In this document: piece after piece, positions 51,647 to 63,381 of the stretch
Position numbering within the stretch: position 1 is the stretch's first letter
Layout of the letters: each line of letters opens with the position of its first letter
Origin: Desemzia incerta
GTDB lineage: Bacteria > Bacillota > Bacilli > Lactobacillales > Carnobacteriaceae
Reading direction: 5' to 3'
Length of the DNA: 64,000 nt
Assembly: GCF_900115825.1 (NCBI RefSeq)
Contig: NZ_FOXW01000004.1
Span: 186,001 to 250,000 of the forward strand
Program-made: the position numbers and the translations under genes
Notes under the pieces: generated by a model
The model's input: the letters and a program-made list of their open reading frames with translations, nothing else
The model's database searches: none
Told to the model about the DNA's origin: nothing

Positions 51647-53110
51647 TTACTCGTTTACTTTTTTCACCCATGCTGAAACTGAGCCAGCATTTACAGGAAA
51701 GATTCCTACACCGTTCTCATCTAATGTGACTTCGTCTTGACGATGTCCCAAGTAATCATAAAAGACTTCCCCAGCTCTCTCTTCACCGAAGGACATTTCT
51801 TTAAAGCCTTCTTCACTATTAGATAGCACAACAGCTAATCCATCTGGGTGATCTTCATCCCCCGATCTCGTCCAGCCAATGCAATTAGCATGATCGATAT
51901 AATCAACTTGTTCACCATAAGCATAATTCTTTCTAACACAAATCAATTTATCCAATATCTCTGATTGTCCGTCAATTGGATTCTCACCTTTCAATCCATA
52001 ATAATCACCATAAAAGACTGTAGGGTATCCATACTTTCTCAATAGAATAATACTGTAAGCTAGTGGTTTGAACCAAGGCTCTACATAAGATTCTAATGCT
52101 TGAGACGGTTGAGAATCATGGTTATCAACAAATGTAACTGCCGAAGTGGGTCTTTTTTGCATCAATGTTTCGTCAAATAATGGGCGCAAATCATAGGCGT
52201 TGCCTTCTTTAGATGCATTAGACAATTTATAGTGCAATGAGACGTCAAATAAACTGATATCTTCATCAAGGGTATTTAAGTATTCTTTCAAATTTCCATA
52301 TTTTTGGTCCCAATACTCTGCTACTACAAAGAAGTCTTCACCGAATTCTTCTCTTATTCCACATACGAGATCATTAATGAAGTCCGCATGGATGTGTTTT
52401 ACAGCATCTAATCTAAACCCGTCTACTCCAGTTTCTTTGATAAACCAGCTGGCCCAATTTTTAACCTCATTAACCACATCTGCATTATCATAATCGATAT
52501 CTGCAAACATCAAATAGTCATAATTACCAAACTCATTAGCAACTGCTGAATCATCCGCCCAACTTTTACCATCTTCCGCAATACGAAAAATACTTTTCTT
52601 ATCGTTTATCTGATCATAATCAATACCGCTGAAGTGATGATAGTTCCATATAAAGTCAGAATATTTTCCTTGGCGTCCTGGGAAAGTAAATTTTGTCCAT
52701 CCTTCAATTTCATACGGTTCGGATATTTCTTTGTTTCGATCATCTTCAGCTACCTCTACTGCCATGAAACGTTCCGTTTCGTCTGCTCCGCCTTTATGGT
52801 TCAATACAACGTCTGCATAAACTTGAATTCCATATTTATGAAGTTCTTCTATGGCATCTAATAATTCTTGTTTAGTCCCGTATTTCGTACGAATTCCGCC
52901 TTTTTGATCAAATTCACCTAGATCATATAAGTCATATATGCCGTAACCTTCATCGTTATGTGTTACCCCTTTAAATACCGGTGGAATCCAGACAGCTGTA
53001 ATGCCAATGTCGTGTAAATGTGCCGCATCTTCTTTTAGACGCTGCCAATGTTTTCCGTCAGCATCAATATACCATTCAAAATATTGCATCATTGTTCCAT
53101 TCATAACCAT
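51647..53110 (-). CDS. intracellular alpha-amylase (GH13, liquefying type)
   Basis: Hydrolyses alpha-1,4 bonds in starch, glycogen or maltodextrins. The 487-residue protein starts MNGTMMQYFEWY, typical of Bacillus-type liquefying amylases, and has the GH13 regions DVVLNHKGGAD, GFRLDAVKHI (nucleophile Asp), VAEYWD (acid Glu) and FVDNHDSQP (third acid). No signal peptide, so it acts inside the cell on imported dextrins or stored glucan. Monocistronic; the stop is close to the shared terminator at 51572. Start ATG after GGGGGAAGAACG. Confidence 0.93.
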   Translation of the reverse strand: MVMNGTMMQYFEWYIDADGKHWQRLKEDAAHLHDIGITAVWIPPVFKGVTHNDEGYGIYDLYDLGEFDQKGGIRTKYGTKQELLDAIEELHKYGIQVYADVVLNHKGGADETERFMAVEVAEDDRNKEISEPYEIEGWTKFTFPGRQGKYSDFIWNYHHFSGIDYDQINDKKSIFRIAEDGKSWADDSAVANEFGNYDYLMFADIDYDNADVVNEVKNWASWFIKETGVDGFRLDAVKHIHADFINDLVCGIREEFGEDFFVVAEYWDQKYGNLKEYLNTLDEDISLFDVSLHYKLSNASKEGNAYDLRPLFDETLMQKRPTSAVTFVDNHDSQPSQALESYVEPWFKPLAYSIILLRKYGYPTVFYGDYYGLKGENPIDGQSEILDKLICVRKNYAYGEQVDYIDHANCIGWTRSGDEDHPDGLAVVLSNSEEGFKEMSFGEERAGEVFYDYLGHRQDEVTLDENGVGIFPVNAGSVSAWVKKVNE

Positions 53111-53313
53111 CGTTCTTCCCCCTAAATAAATTCAATAGAATCTATAATATCAATACTGTAAAAAACAAATATAACTAAATCATAAGACTTTGTTGATTTA
53201 ATAGCAATTTTAAAGCTCCAAGGAGTTGGGAATAATAGTAAAGTTCCATATGATAATTCAAATATCTGCTTTTTGAACACAGTACGAAAAGCAATACTAG
53301 AAATCTATAAACA

Positions 53314-53352
53314 AAAGGCCGAACGAGAATGTTATTTTCTCGTTCGGCCTTT
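53314..53352 (-). terminator. bidirectional Rho-independent terminator
   Basis: AAAGGCCGAACGAGAA pairs perfectly with TTCTCGTTCGGCCTTT around a 7-nt loop; TTTTG follows on the minus strand. Ends trkH. Confidence 0.93.
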
Positions 53353-53398
53353 AATTGAAGAAACATGGTTAGATAACATTTGTACGGCTCCTATTACC

Positions 53399-54850
53399 CT
53401 ATATATGTTTTCGCCATGTATTTCGATTGAACAAAATTAAGATTGGAAAGATTTCCAGCCTTCCTGCTATCATCGCAAATGATAAAACCAGTTTAGAAAA
53501 ATCACTAGCATGTGCAAAACTTGCTAATGGACCGACAGTACCCAGACCAGGCCCAATATTATTGAAGGTAGCAGCTACTGCACTAAAAGCAGACGTGAAG
53601 TCAGGTGCATCAAAACTAATCAGCAGTAACAAAGCAAAAAAGATGATCATGTAAATAACGAAATAATTCGTTACACTATGTTTGACTTCTTTATCTAAAG
53701 GCTTCCCTTCATACTTAATCGTCACTATTCTATTAGGATTAGCGTTTCTTTTGAATTCAGAAACGGCTGTTTTCCATAAAATAGCTACTCTGGATATCTT
53801 TAAACCTCCTGCTGTAGAACCAGCACTTGCTCCAAAAAACATCAAGATAATTAAAACTGTTTGAGAGAAGACAGGCCAACTGCCAAAATCAGCTGTAGAA
53901 AAACCAGTAGTAGTGATAATGGATGAAACAGAGAAAAAGGCATCACGGAGCATTCTCCAAAAAGAATCATAATGAGAAAAAAGATTTAGGCAAATCAACG
54001 TTACGGCTGCTAAAACAATGCCTATGTACCATCTCAGTTCTTCACTTTTAAGCACTTCTTTGATTTGCCCTATCAGCACTAAGTAAAATAAGTTAAAATT
54101 CACACCGAAAATCAACATTGAAAAACTTAATACATAATCTATATACGCACTATCGTAAGAAGCAATACTTCCATTTTTGATACCAAACCCTCCAGTACCA
54201 GCTGCGCCAAAGGCATGCAATAAGGCATCAAAAAAGTTCATTCCTCCAAAAAGGAGCAAAATCACTACTACAGCAGTCAAAATCAAATAGATTTTATATA
54301 AAATACGCGCTGAAGATGAGAGTTTTGAAACCAACTTGCCAAAAACTGGTCCTGGTACCTCAGCTTTCATGATGTGTACAGATTCAGACTCTATTTGAGG
54401 CAATATTGCTAAAGCAAATACTAATATTCCCATTCCACCAATCAAATGAGTAAAACTCCTCCAAAATAAAGAAGACTGAGCTAAGGCTTCTACATCAGTC
54501 AAAATGCTTGATCCAGTAGTTGTAAAACCGCTGCTGGTTTCAAAAAAAGCATCAATCAATCTAGGTATATCTCCGTTTATCACAAACGGAAGTGAACCGA
54601 AAAATGATAGCAAGATCCATGATAAAGAAACAATTATAAATCCTTCTTTAGCAAACATGTTCTTTTTAATCGGCTTTTTACTGCTTAGTAAATAACCAAT
54701 AGTCAGTAACAGTAAACTAATAGATAAAAAACTAAACGGATATTTCCATTCTTCTCGATAAATCAAACTGACTACCAATGGAGCGACTAATAGTATTGCT
54801 TCTACTTGCAATAGTCTCCCAATCGTATATTTTACCATGCTAAAATTCAA
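53399..54850 (-). CDS. trkH: TrkH-family potassium uptake channel subunit
   Basis: Membrane subunit for K+ uptake. The 483-residue protein has about ten membrane helices and four pore loops recognisable by SSGFTTTGSS, FGAAGTGGFG, IITTTGFS and FNNIGPGLG, each with the filter glycine. KKPIKK and FKRNANPNRIVTIKYEGKPL are cytoplasmic loops, the last typical of TrkH. Its partner trkA lies 13 nt upstream in the same operon. Start ATG at 54850. Confidence 0.93.
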   Translation of the reverse strand: MNFSMVKYTIGRLLQVEAILLVAPLVVSLIYREEWKYPFSFLSISLLLLTIGYLLSSKKPIKKNMFAKEGFIIVSLSWILLSFFGSLPFVINGDIPRLIDAFFETSSGFTTTGSSILTDVEALAQSSLFWRSFTHLIGGMGILVFALAILPQIESESVHIMKAEVPGPVFGKLVSKLSSSARILYKIYLILTAVVVILLLFGGMNFFDALLHAFGAAGTGGFGIKNGSIASYDSAYIDYVLSFSMLIFGVNFNLFYLVLIGQIKEVLKSEELRWYIGIVLAAVTLICLNLFSHYDSFWRMLRDAFFSVSSIITTTGFSTADFGSWPVFSQTVLIILMFFGASAGSTAGGLKISRVAILWKTAVSEFKRNANPNRIVTIKYEGKPLDKEVKHSVTNYFVIYMIIFFALLLLISFDAPDFTSAFSAVAATFNNIGPGLGTVGPLASFAHASDFSKLVLSFAMIAGRLEIFPILILFNRNTWRKHI

Positions 54851-54863
54851 TTGTGCTGCTCCT

Positions 54864-56216
54864 TTATTTTAAAATATCGTCTATATCATCATATTTTTTT
54901 TCTTTTGTAATCACAATAATATGATCATTTGGTTTGATTACGTCTTGTCCACCTGGAACGATCAATTTTTTCCCTCTAATGATATACGCAATCAACAAAT
55001 GATTTTTTATTGGCAAAATTTCTAACGGCTTATTTATGACACGACTAGTTTCTTTCACTTTAAATTGGAGAGCCTCTACTTGATTGTCTGCTAATCTGAA
55101 TAAAGCTTCTACATTTGAAACAGATGTGTTCGTTAATGAACGGACAAATTGTAAAATACTATTAGCAATCACTCTCTTTGGAGTCACAACTGTTTGCAGT
55201 CCCATAGTCCCAAATATTTTCAACAACAGTGTTCTATTCACCTTCGTCACGATTTTCTTCACATTTTTTTGAGAAGCGTATAAGGATGTAATGATGTTTT
55301 CTTCATCAACACCTGTTAAGCTGATAAATACATCATAGGCTTCCAGACGTTCTTCTTCTAAAAACTCTTGATCCGTACCATCTCCGTGAATGACCATAAT
55401 GCCAGGAAAAACATCACTTAACTCTCTCGCTTTTTCCGGATCATTTTCAATGACTTTTATGTCCATTTTATACTCTTTTAACATATTGATTAGATAGTAC
55501 GTGATACGTCCTCCGCCAACAATCAAAACTGATTTCATTTTAGCTCGATTGTCTCCAATCAGCTTATAAAACTTGTTCACCTCTTTTAATGAGCTGACAA
55601 CAAAAATATGATCTCCTTCTCTTAGAAAATCATCTCCAGAAGGAATAAGCACTTCATCGCCCCGTTGAATAATAGCCACTAAGATATTCCCATAACGTGT
55701 TCTAAAATTCTTTAAACTCATATCTCGTAAAGGACTATTTGCCTTAATCTTTAGTTCTACTATATTCACTCGATTATTAGCAAATGATTCTACACTTAAT
55801 GCAGTAGGATATTTGATTACTTTCATAATATCTTTTGCTGATTCTAGTTCAGGAGTAATCATCATTGTAATTCCAAGGCTTTCTCTTACGAAATCCAGAT
55901 GCTTTGTATATTCTGGATTTCTCACTCGAGCAATCGTATATTTGGCTCCTAATTTTTTAGCAATCGTAGCCGACATAATATTGATTTCATCTTGTGACGT
56001 TACCGCAATGAATATATCGCATTTTGGAACATTGGCTTCCATTTGCAAATCATAACTAGCTCCATTTCCAACTATGCCTGTTATATCATATTTGCTAATC
56101 AGGGCGTTCAATCTTTTACTATTTTTTTCCATCAATATAATGTCATTCCCCTCAGACGAAAGTTCAGAGCATAAAACTTCTCCAACTTTTCCGCCTCCAG
56201 CAATGATAATATTCAT
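54864..56216 (-). CDS. trkA: TrkA, NAD-binding regulatory subunit of Trk
   Basis: Cytoplasmic gating protein of the Trk K+ system. The 450-residue protein has two RCK units, each with an N and a C subdomain: first MNIIIAGGGKVGEVLC with EKNSKRL and VGNGAS; then SVLIVGGGRITYYLI with ENDPEKAREL and IHGDGTDQEFL. The C subdomains read LREGDHIFVV and IKPNDHIIVI. The start is ATG at 56216 because AGGAGG lies a normal distance upstream; a longer frame from 56297 lacks a site. Could also bind c-di-AMP through its C domain, as KtrA-type proteins do. Confidence 0.93.
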   Translation of the reverse strand: MNIIIAGGGKVGEVLCSELSSEGNDIILMEKNSKRLNALISKYDITGIVGNGASYDLQMEANVPKCDIFIAVTSQDEINIMSATIAKKLGAKYTIARVRNPEYTKHLDFVRESLGITMMITPELESAKDIMKVIKYPTALSVESFANNRVNIVELKIKANSPLRDMSLKNFRTRYGNILVAIIQRGDEVLIPSGDDFLREGDHIFVVSSLKEVNKFYKLIGDNRAKMKSVLIVGGGRITYYLINMLKEYKMDIKVIENDPEKARELSDVFPGIMVIHGDGTDQEFLEEERLEAYDVFISLTGVDEENIITSLYASQKNVKKIVTKVNRTLLLKIFGTMGLQTVVTPKRVIANSILQFVRSLTNTSVSNVEALFRLADNQVEALQFKVKETSRVINKPLEILPIKNHLLIAYIIRGKKLIVPGGQDVIKPNDHIIVITKEKKYDDIDDILK

Positions 56217-56492
56217 AAGTATTCTTCCTCCTAATATGATTGCATTATAACTGCAACAATAATTGGTAATGGTATGTGCTGTTAAATAATTACTCATTCA
56301 AATAAAAAATAAAAAGTGGTCAACAGATGTATTCTAGCAGAATGAGTAGAAAATACAATGATTCTATGAAATATTATTTCCTGGGAAATAATATCAGTTT
56401 TATATATGTACTTATTATCAACTTTCGATCTGCATAACTAAGCTCTAAAACAGCAGCTATTGAATCAACTTATATCTTATAACCTTTTAAAA

Positions 56493-56550
56493 ATAAAAAA
56501 AGAGATAGCACACGTTTTTACATGCTTTCGCATTAACGTATAACTATCTC
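56493..56550 (-). terminator. terminator after tRNA-Lys
   Basis: On the minus strand GAGATAG (56550-56544) and CTATCTC (56508-56502) enclose inner pairs ACGTT/AACGT and ATGC/GCAT, then TTTTTTT. Confidence 0.85.
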
Positions 56551-56573
56551 ATGGATTTGGCTATCCAATATAT

Positions 56574-56645
<72 letters not shown>

Positions 56646-56651
56646 GTTCGT

Positions 56652-56695
56652 ATCACAGTAAAAAAATTATAGCACATTTTTTTACTGTGATGCAA
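56652..56695 (-). promoter_or_regulatory. tRNA-Lys promoter inside a 15-bp inverted repeat
   Basis: TTGCAT (56695-56690), an 18-bp spacer and TATAAT (56671-56666) with TGC before it (extended -10). ATCACAGTAAAAAAA (56652-56666) and TTTTTTTACTGTGAT (56677-56691) form a perfect 15-bp inverted repeat that encloses the -10 box and spacer. It may also slow transcription arriving from the lipoprotein gene at 56720. Confidence 0.7.
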
Positions 56696-56719
56696 TTTTT
56701 TTTATCATTAAATCTGGAA

Positions 56720-57151
56720 TTATTCATTGCTGTTTATTAGTTGAGATTCTGTGACGAACTCAAACAATTCAGCAGATTGATTCTTATTGAGTTGAATATA
56801 TTTTTCTTGTTCTTCTATTACAAGCTCAACTTGGTCCTTATTTGGACTGATCCATAGATCATAATTCGAACCAATCGACTGATTATCGTCTTCAAATTGA
56901 AATTTGTAATGCGGAGGCTGTGTCATTAATACGACTCCATTTTTCCATCGTACATCTTCTAGTAACTCCGCTGCTTTTTTTACGACATCATTATCCGTTA
57001 TTTCTTTAAATAACTCGTATTGATCTTCTTCTCCCACGCGCTTTTGCACTATGATTTTATTTCCCGAAGAATTGGCTTCGTTTGAACAGCCTGTCATAAA
57101 AATTGAAAAAAACACTATACAGATCATCAAATATTTTGTGATTTTTAACAA
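56720..57151 (-). CDS. putative lipoprotein, unknown function
   Basis: A secreted lipoprotein of about 143 residues: signal peptide (ITKYLMICIVFFSIFMTGC) with lipobox MTGC near Cys22, then a folded domain with YELFKEITDNDVVKKAAELLEDVRWKN in parts, TQPPHYKFQFED, SNYDLWISPNKDQVELVIEEQEKYIQLN and AELFEFVTE. This pattern resembles small lipoproteins of Bacillus and Enterococcus (YhfM-like), with no known role. The start is unclear: GTG 57157, TTG 57154 or TTG 57151; the last is best spaced from AAAGGGG. Confidence 0.7.
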   Translation of the reverse strand: MLKITKYLMICIVFFSIFMTGCSNEANSSGNKIIVQKRVGEEDQYELFKEITDNDVVKKAAELLEDVRWKNGVVLMTQPPHYKFQFEDDNQSIGSNYDLWISPNKDQVELVIEEQEKYIQLNKNQSAELFEFVTESQLINSNE

Positions 57152-57284
57152 CAACACCCCTTTACTAAGGAGAAGCTTGTTAGTAAATCAACCTTAAATA
57201 AAACACGTCTGTAATTTTATTTTACATCAAAATATTCAATAATCAATAACGTTAATAAAAGAACTTGTTTTTATTCCTATTGTC

Positions 57285-58586
<1,302 letters not shown>

Positions 58587-58644
58587 TCATTCATATTTTT
58601 AAAAATCCTTTAGTAGTGTACCAAGAAAGAGACTACTATTCAAT

Positions 58645-58702
58645 AAAAAAACGAATATTAATATCTTTTTTATTGAAAAAACAGTTCAAAAGCGAACTAT
58701 TT
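58645..58702 (-). promoter_or_regulatory. two possible PurR boxes upstream of purA
   Basis: On the plus strand AAAAAACGAATATTA (about 58646-58660) and AAAAGCGAACTATTT (about 58688-58702), each one or two bases from the PurBox AWWWCCGAACWWT, with CGAA cores 41 bp apart. Same orientation to each other, reading away from purA. Weak evidence. Confidence 0.3.
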
Positions 58703-58720
58703 TCAATAAAACAATAATAA

Positions 58721-58762
58721 AAAAGCTTATAAACGAACGTGAGCGTTCATTTATAAGCTTTC
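58721..58762 (-). terminator. Rho-independent terminator
   Basis: AAAGCTTATAAACGAACG pairs with CGTTCATTTATAAGCTTT with one bulge; the minus strand continues with TTTTTTATTATTG. Ends dnaB. Confidence 0.85.
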
Positions 58763-58764
58763 GA

Positions 58765-60150
58765 TTATTGCGGGATAGCATCTTCGGGATAATAAGATAA
58801 AGAAGAAAACTTATTATACTCTTTGATAAACAGTAACTTGACTGTTCCCCTTGCACCACTTCTGTTTTTTTCAATAATGACTTCAATAACATTATCTTCA
58901 TCTGCTTCACTATTATCATCATCATTGTCTTGACCTTCTCGATCGTAATAATCATCACGGTAAAGAAAAGCAACAATATCCGCATCTTGTTCAATAGATC
59001 CTGATTCTCGAATATCACTTAAAACAGGTCTTTTATCTTGTCTTTGTTCTACACCACGAGACAATTGAGACAGCGCAATAACAGGAACCTTCAATTCTTT
59101 GGCTAATTTTTTCAATTGACGAGAGATCTCTGATACTTCTTGCTGACGGCTTTCTTTACCAGTCCCTTCAATCAATTGAAGGTAGTCAATTAAAATAAGC
59201 CCCAAGTTGCCTTTTTCTTGTTTTAATCGACGACATTTCGCTCTAATTTCCGCTACACGTATTCCTGGTGTATCGTCAATATAAATACTCGCTTTAGACA
59301 AACTACCCATGGCGATGATCAAACTTTGCCATTCTTCTTCTGTTAAGTTACCCGTTCTTAAATGACTGGCGTCTATGCTTCCTTCAGAACACAGCATACG
59401 GTTAACAAGAGACTCAGCACCCATCTCCAAACTGAAGATAGCTACTGTTTCATCTGTTTTAGTTCCAACGTTCTGTGCAATATTCAAAGCAAATGCCGTT
59501 TTACCAACGGCTGGTCTAGCTGCAAGAATGATCAATTCTTCTTTTTGCAGCCCGGCGGTCATCTTATCCAACAATTTATAACCAGTGGGTAACCCCGTGA
59601 TTTCTTCATCGTTTTGATACAGTTGATCAATTTGAGCCACAGTAGAGTTCAAGACGTCTGAAATGGACAAAAAACCTGTCCTGCTTCGTCTTTCAGAAAC
59701 TTCTAAGATACTTCGTTCAGCATCATCTAAAATCGAAGCAACCTCATCAGATTCTTCATATCCTTTAGCAACGATTTCCGTAGCGGTATGGATTAAATTC
59801 CGCAGAATAGACTTTTGTTCAACGATTTTTGCATAATACTCCATATTAGCTGCAGTAGGAACCGCAACCGCTAAATCTGCTAAGTAAGGGATTCCGCCCA
59901 CATCTTCTAATTGATTTTTTGATTCTAGTGCGTTTGTTACCGTAACAATATCAATTGCTTCATTTTCATCGTTCAAATTCATCATCGCTTGAAAAATCAA
60001 CTGATGTCCGCGTCTATAAAAGTCTTTTGCTTCAATAAACTCTAAAGCACCAACTAATGTATCCGCATCTAAAAAGATAGATCCTAGTACTGCTTGTTCA
60101 GCTTCAATACTCTGTGGTGGTAAACGATCTTGGAATGCTTCATTTGCCAA
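58765..60150 (-). CDS. dnaB: replicative DNA helicase
   Basis: Hexameric helicase that unwinds DNA at the fork (dnaC in Bacillus naming). The 461-residue protein has the N-terminal primase-binding domain (RLPPQSIEAEQAVLGSIFLDADTL), then the RecA-like motor with Walker A ARPAVGKTAFALN, LEMGAESLVNRML, Walker B LILIDYLQLI, ALSQLSRGVEQRQDKRP in parts and the Arg-finger end region VKLLFIKEYNKFSSL. No intein. Downstream of rplI in the usual order gdpP-rplI-dnaB. Confidence 0.97.
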   Translation of the reverse strand: MANEAFQDRLPPQSIEAEQAVLGSIFLDADTLVGALEFIEAKDFYRRGHQLIFQAMMNLNDENEAIDIVTVTNALESKNQLEDVGGIPYLADLAVAVPTAANMEYYAKIVEQKSILRNLIHTATEIVAKGYEESDEVASILDDAERSILEVSERRSRTGFLSISDVLNSTVAQIDQLYQNDEEITGLPTGYKLLDKMTAGLQKEELIILAARPAVGKTAFALNIAQNVGTKTDETVAIFSLEMGAESLVNRMLCSEGSIDASHLRTGNLTEEEWQSLIIAMGSLSKASIYIDDTPGIRVAEIRAKCRRLKQEKGNLGLILIDYLQLIEGTGKESRQQEVSEISRQLKKLAKELKVPVIALSQLSRGVEQRQDKRPVLSDIRESGSIEQDADIVAFLYRDDYYDREGQDNDDDNSEADEDNVIEVIIEKNRSGARGTVKLLFIKEYNKFSSLSYYPEDAIPQ

Positions 60151-60297
60151 GTTTTTCTACTTCCTTTCAAACACATAAGAAATCGTATTTCCTATCCGAT
60201 GTTTTCTGTCATTATTCTAACTCAAAAGAATTAAGAATACAATCCAATATAGCGAACACTTGTTCAGTTTTGTTTATAGTTTAATTATTTTGCCACA

Positions 60298-60341
60298 AGA
60301 CAAACTAAGCTAGCCAAAATATAATTTAGGCTAGCTTAGTC
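60298..60341 (-). terminator. Rho-independent terminator
   Basis: ACTAAGCTAGCC (60305-60316) pairs with GGCTAGCTTAGT (60330-60341) around a 13-nt loop, with a weak T-rich tail on the minus strand. Ends the gdpP-rplI operon. Confidence 0.8.
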
Positions 60342-60364
60342 TTACAATCCATTTATTCTATTTG

Positions 60365-60817
60365 CTATTCGGATACTACTCGAACCGTAATTTCCGCTAC
60401 GACTTCAGGATGGATTTTAACATCCATTGTTTGAGTTCCTAACGAACGCATTGGAACATTCAGTTCAATTTTTCTTTTATCTAATTCAACGTTCAATTGG
60501 CTTTTAGCTGCCGAAGCAATTTGTTTTGTAGTTACTGATCCAAATAAGCGCCCATCATCAGCAGCTTTAGATTTGATTTCAATTACGTTTTCTTCTTTTT
60601 CTAGGAAAGCCTTCAGTTCTTTTGCTTCTTTTAAAATTTCAGCTTCCTGTTTCTCTTCAGCTTTTTTCTTTCCTTTTAACTCACTTACACTAGATGGCGT
60701 TGCTTCTTTAGCCAATCCTTTTTTGAAAAGAAAGTTAGAAGCATATCCGTTTGGAACTTCTTTTACTTCTCCTTTTTTTCCTTTACCTTTAACATCTTGT
60801 AGAAAAATTACTTTCAT
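60365..60817 (-). CDS. rplI: 50S ribosomal protein L9
   Basis: Ribosomal protein at the L1 stalk base. The 150-residue protein has the N domain [21 protein letters not shown] and [14 protein letters not shown], the long linking helix with Lys/Glu-rich sequence and a C domain ([15 protein letters not shown]). The ATG overlaps the stop of gdpP by 4 nt (ATGA), so the two are coupled. RBS: AAGGAGG about 9 nt upstream, inside gdpP. Confidence 0.97.
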   Translation of the reverse strand: MKVIFLQDVKGKGKKGEVKEVPNGYASNFLFKKGLAKEATPSSVSELKGKKKAEEKQEAEILKEAKELKAFLEKEENVIEIKSKAADDGRLFGSVTTKQIASAAKSQLNVELDKRKIELNVPMRSLGTQTMDVKIHPEVVAEITVRVVSE

Positions 60818-62847
60818 ATTGTTGCATCCTCCTTGGTAGAATAATGTGCTAATATAGCCTCGTGAAGTTGCGTTCTAGCTTCACTGACTAAAGTATTTTC
60901 TAATTGAGTAGCTGCGTTGGATAAATGCCCTCCGCCGCCTAGTTCTTCCATGATTACTTGAACATTTATTTCTCCTAAGCTTCGAGCACTGATACCTATG
61001 CGATCATCTTGTCGTTTGAAGATAACAAAAGCCGCATCTACATTCGTCATAGAAAGCATTGTATCCGCAGTTTGCGCTGCTACTACTGTATCATACTTTT
61101 TGTTTTCTTCACCAGTAACAACTGCTATATTATCTGTCACAAATTCCATCGATTCTATCAAATGGCTGCGCAATAAGTACGTATCCGCATCTTCTTTTAA
61201 TAATCGTTGGATTAGAACAGCATCTGCTCCACATGAACGAAGATAACTAGCAGCATCAAACGTTCTAGAACCCGTGCGTAAAGAGAAACTCTTAGTGTCT
61301 ACTACGATTCCACCCAGCATAGCAGTAGCCTCAAGCTTAGTAATCGACTCTGCTTCTTGAGATTGGTATTCAAACAACTCTGTGACCAATTCAGCTGTCG
61401 ACGAAGCATAAGGTTCTATATAAACCAACGCCGGATTATTTGGAAATTCTTCTCCTCGACGATGATGGTCAATGACCACTACTCTGTTTTTTTGCTTCAG
61501 TAAATTCGGAGCGATTCCCATAGATGGTCGATGGAAATCGACTAAAATAATAAGTGTATTTTCTGTCATCATCTCTTCAGCTACTTCTGGTGTAATAATG
61601 TAGCGGCTGATTTGATTGTCTGTTTCTATTTCTTCCAATAACTTTTCAATGTCATGACTGTATTGTTTTGGTTCAACTACTATCCAAGCTTCCTTATTAT
61701 TCATCTGGGCGATTCTTCTAATCCCTAACGCAGAACCTATAGCATCCATGTCAGGATTCACATGCCCCATAACAACTACTTGATCAGCTTGTTTCATCAA
61801 TTCTTGTAAAGCCTGACTAATCATCCGAGAGCGAACGCGTGTTCTCTTCTCCATTGGATTTGTCTTACCACCGTAATAACGCATTTCACCTGAAAGAGAT
61901 TTGATTACGGCTTGGTCTCCACCACGACCTAAAGCTAAGTCCAGGTTGCTTTGAGCCAAACTAGCTAATTCATCTAAATTCTCATCTTCTTTATCTGCTT
62001 CAGTGTAGGCAACACCAATACTTAAAGTTAATGGGATATTCTGTTTAGACGTTTTTTCTCGTATTTGATCGAGTATACTAAAGTTCTCTTTTTCCATACG
62101 CTCTAAAGATTTACGATGCATAAATACGATAAAACGATCTTCAGATACACGCTTCAAGTAAATTCTGTGTTGTTTTGCCCAATTAGATAATTGAGTCGTA
62201 ATGAAAGTATTGATACTAGAAATGTTTCTATCCGTCATCCCTTGCACGATTTCATCGTAATTATCGACGAATATGTTTCCTAGAACAAACTTTTCATCCT
62301 GATACCTTTTTTTAATTTGACTGTACTCTGAAATATCCATCAAATAAATAACTTTGATGTCTTCTTGAATAATGATTCGATAACTCTTGTCTCCCCACAC
62401 GATCGTGGATGCATTATCCGCATAACTTTTTTGAATCAGTTGATTCAATTCTTCATCGATTTCCTCAATTTTCTTCCCTAATACTTCTTCTTGATATCCT
62501 ATATGAGATTGAAAATAGGGGTTTGTCCACTGAACTTTATATTCTTCATCAAATAAAATAATACCAATGGGCATTTTAATTAAGGCTTCTTGCTCACCAC
62601 GTTTAATGCGATAAGAAAGATCTTCGATATATTTATTGATTTTTTCAATCAATCGTTGTGAAAAAACATAAAGTAAAGATAAGAAAACAAGAAAAATTAT
62701 AAGCATGACAAGTCCTATGCTGATATTAGAAAAAAACCCTAATATAATAATAACCAATTGCATCAAGATCAATACTCCTACAGATATCTTAACGTTCTCG
62801 TTTTTTAAAAATTGAGGGAGTTTTTCATCTGTTAGTTTGCTTTTCAT
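60814..62847 (-). CDS. gdpP: cyclic-di-AMP phosphodiesterase GdpP
   Basis: Breaks down cyclic di-AMP to pApA, affecting potassium balance, wall stress and beta-lactam tolerance. The 677-residue protein has two membrane helices (about 18-60), a PAS domain (80-165), a degenerate GGDEF domain (170-310) without a proper signature, a DHH domain ([35 protein letters not shown]) and a DHHA1 end ([12 protein letters not shown]). Coupled to rplI by ATGA. The K+ uptake genes trkA/trkH in this window are plausible downstream targets of the same second messenger. Confidence 0.96.
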   Translation of the reverse strand: MKSKLTDEKLPQFLKNENVKISVGVLILMQLVIIILGFFSNISIGLVMLIIFLVFLSLLYVFSQRLIEKINKYIEDLSYRIKRGEQEALIKMPIGIILFDEEYKVQWTNPYFQSHIGYQEEVLGKKIEEIDEELNQLIQKSYADNASTIVWGDKSYRIIIQEDIKVIYLMDISEYSQIKKRYQDEKFVLGNIFVDNYDEIVQGMTDRNISSINTFITTQLSNWAKQHRIYLKRVSEDRFIVFMHRKSLERMEKENFSILDQIREKTSKQNIPLTLSIGVAYTEADKEDENLDELASLAQSNLDLALGRGGDQAVIKSLSGEMRYYGGKTNPMEKRTRVRSRMISQALQELMKQADQVVVMGHVNPDMDAIGSALGIRRIAQMNNKEAWIVVEPKQYSHDIEKLLEEIETDNQISRYIITPEVAEEMMTENTLIILVDFHRPSMGIAPNLLKQKNRVVVIDHHRRGEEFPNNPALVYIEPYASSTAELVTELFEYQSQEAESITKLEATAMLGGIVVDTKSFSLRTGSRTFDAASYLRSCGADAVLIQRLLKEDADTYLLRSHLIESMEFVTDNIAVVTGEENKKYDTVVAAQTADTMLSMTNVDAAFVIFKRQDDRIGISARSLGEINVQVIMEELGGGGHLSNAATQLENTLVSEARTQLHEAILAHYSTKEDATI

Positions 62848-63037
62848 TTATAACTCCTTTTCCTTTTCATCTCTGTTTAACGTTCCATTCTATTCTACCA
62901 TTTATCGAATTAAGATACTAGAACGTTTACAAAGTCTCTAAGGCTTCTCATTCTTAGAAACCAGCCTACTGCTCCTCCTTAGAATCCCAACTTAATCTTT
63001 ACCAGCAATTATTGTTTCATATAATTTCTTACTCAAA

Positions 63038-63053
63038 TGTTTCACATGAAACA
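63038..63053. other. parS-like site, one mismatch
   Basis: TGTTTCACATGAAACA differs from the parS consensus TGTTTCACGTGAAACA at one central base and sits in a longer inverted repeat (63031-63060, ACTCAAATGTTTCA with TGAAACATTTGAGT). ParB should nucleate here for chromosome segregation. Confidence 0.8.
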
Positions 63054-63071
63054 TTTGAGTACAAAAATTAA

Positions 63072-63103
63072 AAAGACCGTGAAAGTGTAAGCTCACGGTC
63101 TTT
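63072..63103 (-). terminator. Rho-independent terminator
   Basis: AAAGACCGTGA pairs with TCACGGTCTTT around a 10-nt loop; the minus strand continues with TTTTTAATTTTTG. Ends rpsF-ssb-rpsR. Confidence 0.9.
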
Positions 63104-63117
63104 AATACAGTTTGTTT

Positions 63118-63354
63118 TTATTCAGCTGTAACGAATGGTAATAATCCCATAACACGTGCACGTTTGATAGCTTTAGTCAACTTACGTTGGTTTTTAGCAT
63201 ATGTTCCAGTTACACGACGAGGTAAAATTTTACCACGCTCTGAGATAAATCTTTTTAGAAGTTCGACATCTTTGTAATCTACTTTTTCAATGTGATTAGC
63301 AGCAAAGAAATCAACTTTACGGCGCTTACGTCCGCCTCTGCGTTGTTGAGCCAT
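63118..63354 (-). CDS. rpsR: 30S ribosomal protein S18
   Basis: Small-subunit protein that pairs with S6. The 78-residue protein has [44 protein letters not shown] in parts and [34 protein letters not shown] 7 nt upstream of the ATG. Last gene of the rpsF-ssb-rpsR operon. Confidence 0.98.
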   Translation of the reverse strand: MAQQRRGGRKRRKVDFFAANHIEKVDYKDVELLKRFISERGKILPRRVTGTYAKNQRKLTKAIKRARVMGLLPFVTAE

Positions 63355-63381
63355 TTCATTTCCTCCTTTAATTATCGATTA

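Noticed and set aside
53175-53366. Minus-strand frame of 63 codons downstream of trkH
   Set aside because: It runs through the perfect terminator hairpin at 53314-53352 and lacks a ribosome binding site.
58686-59018. Minus-strand frame of 110 codons within dnaB and its terminator
   Set aside because: Out of frame with dnaB, dominated by Met/Ile/Lys runs, and covers the terminator; a shadow.
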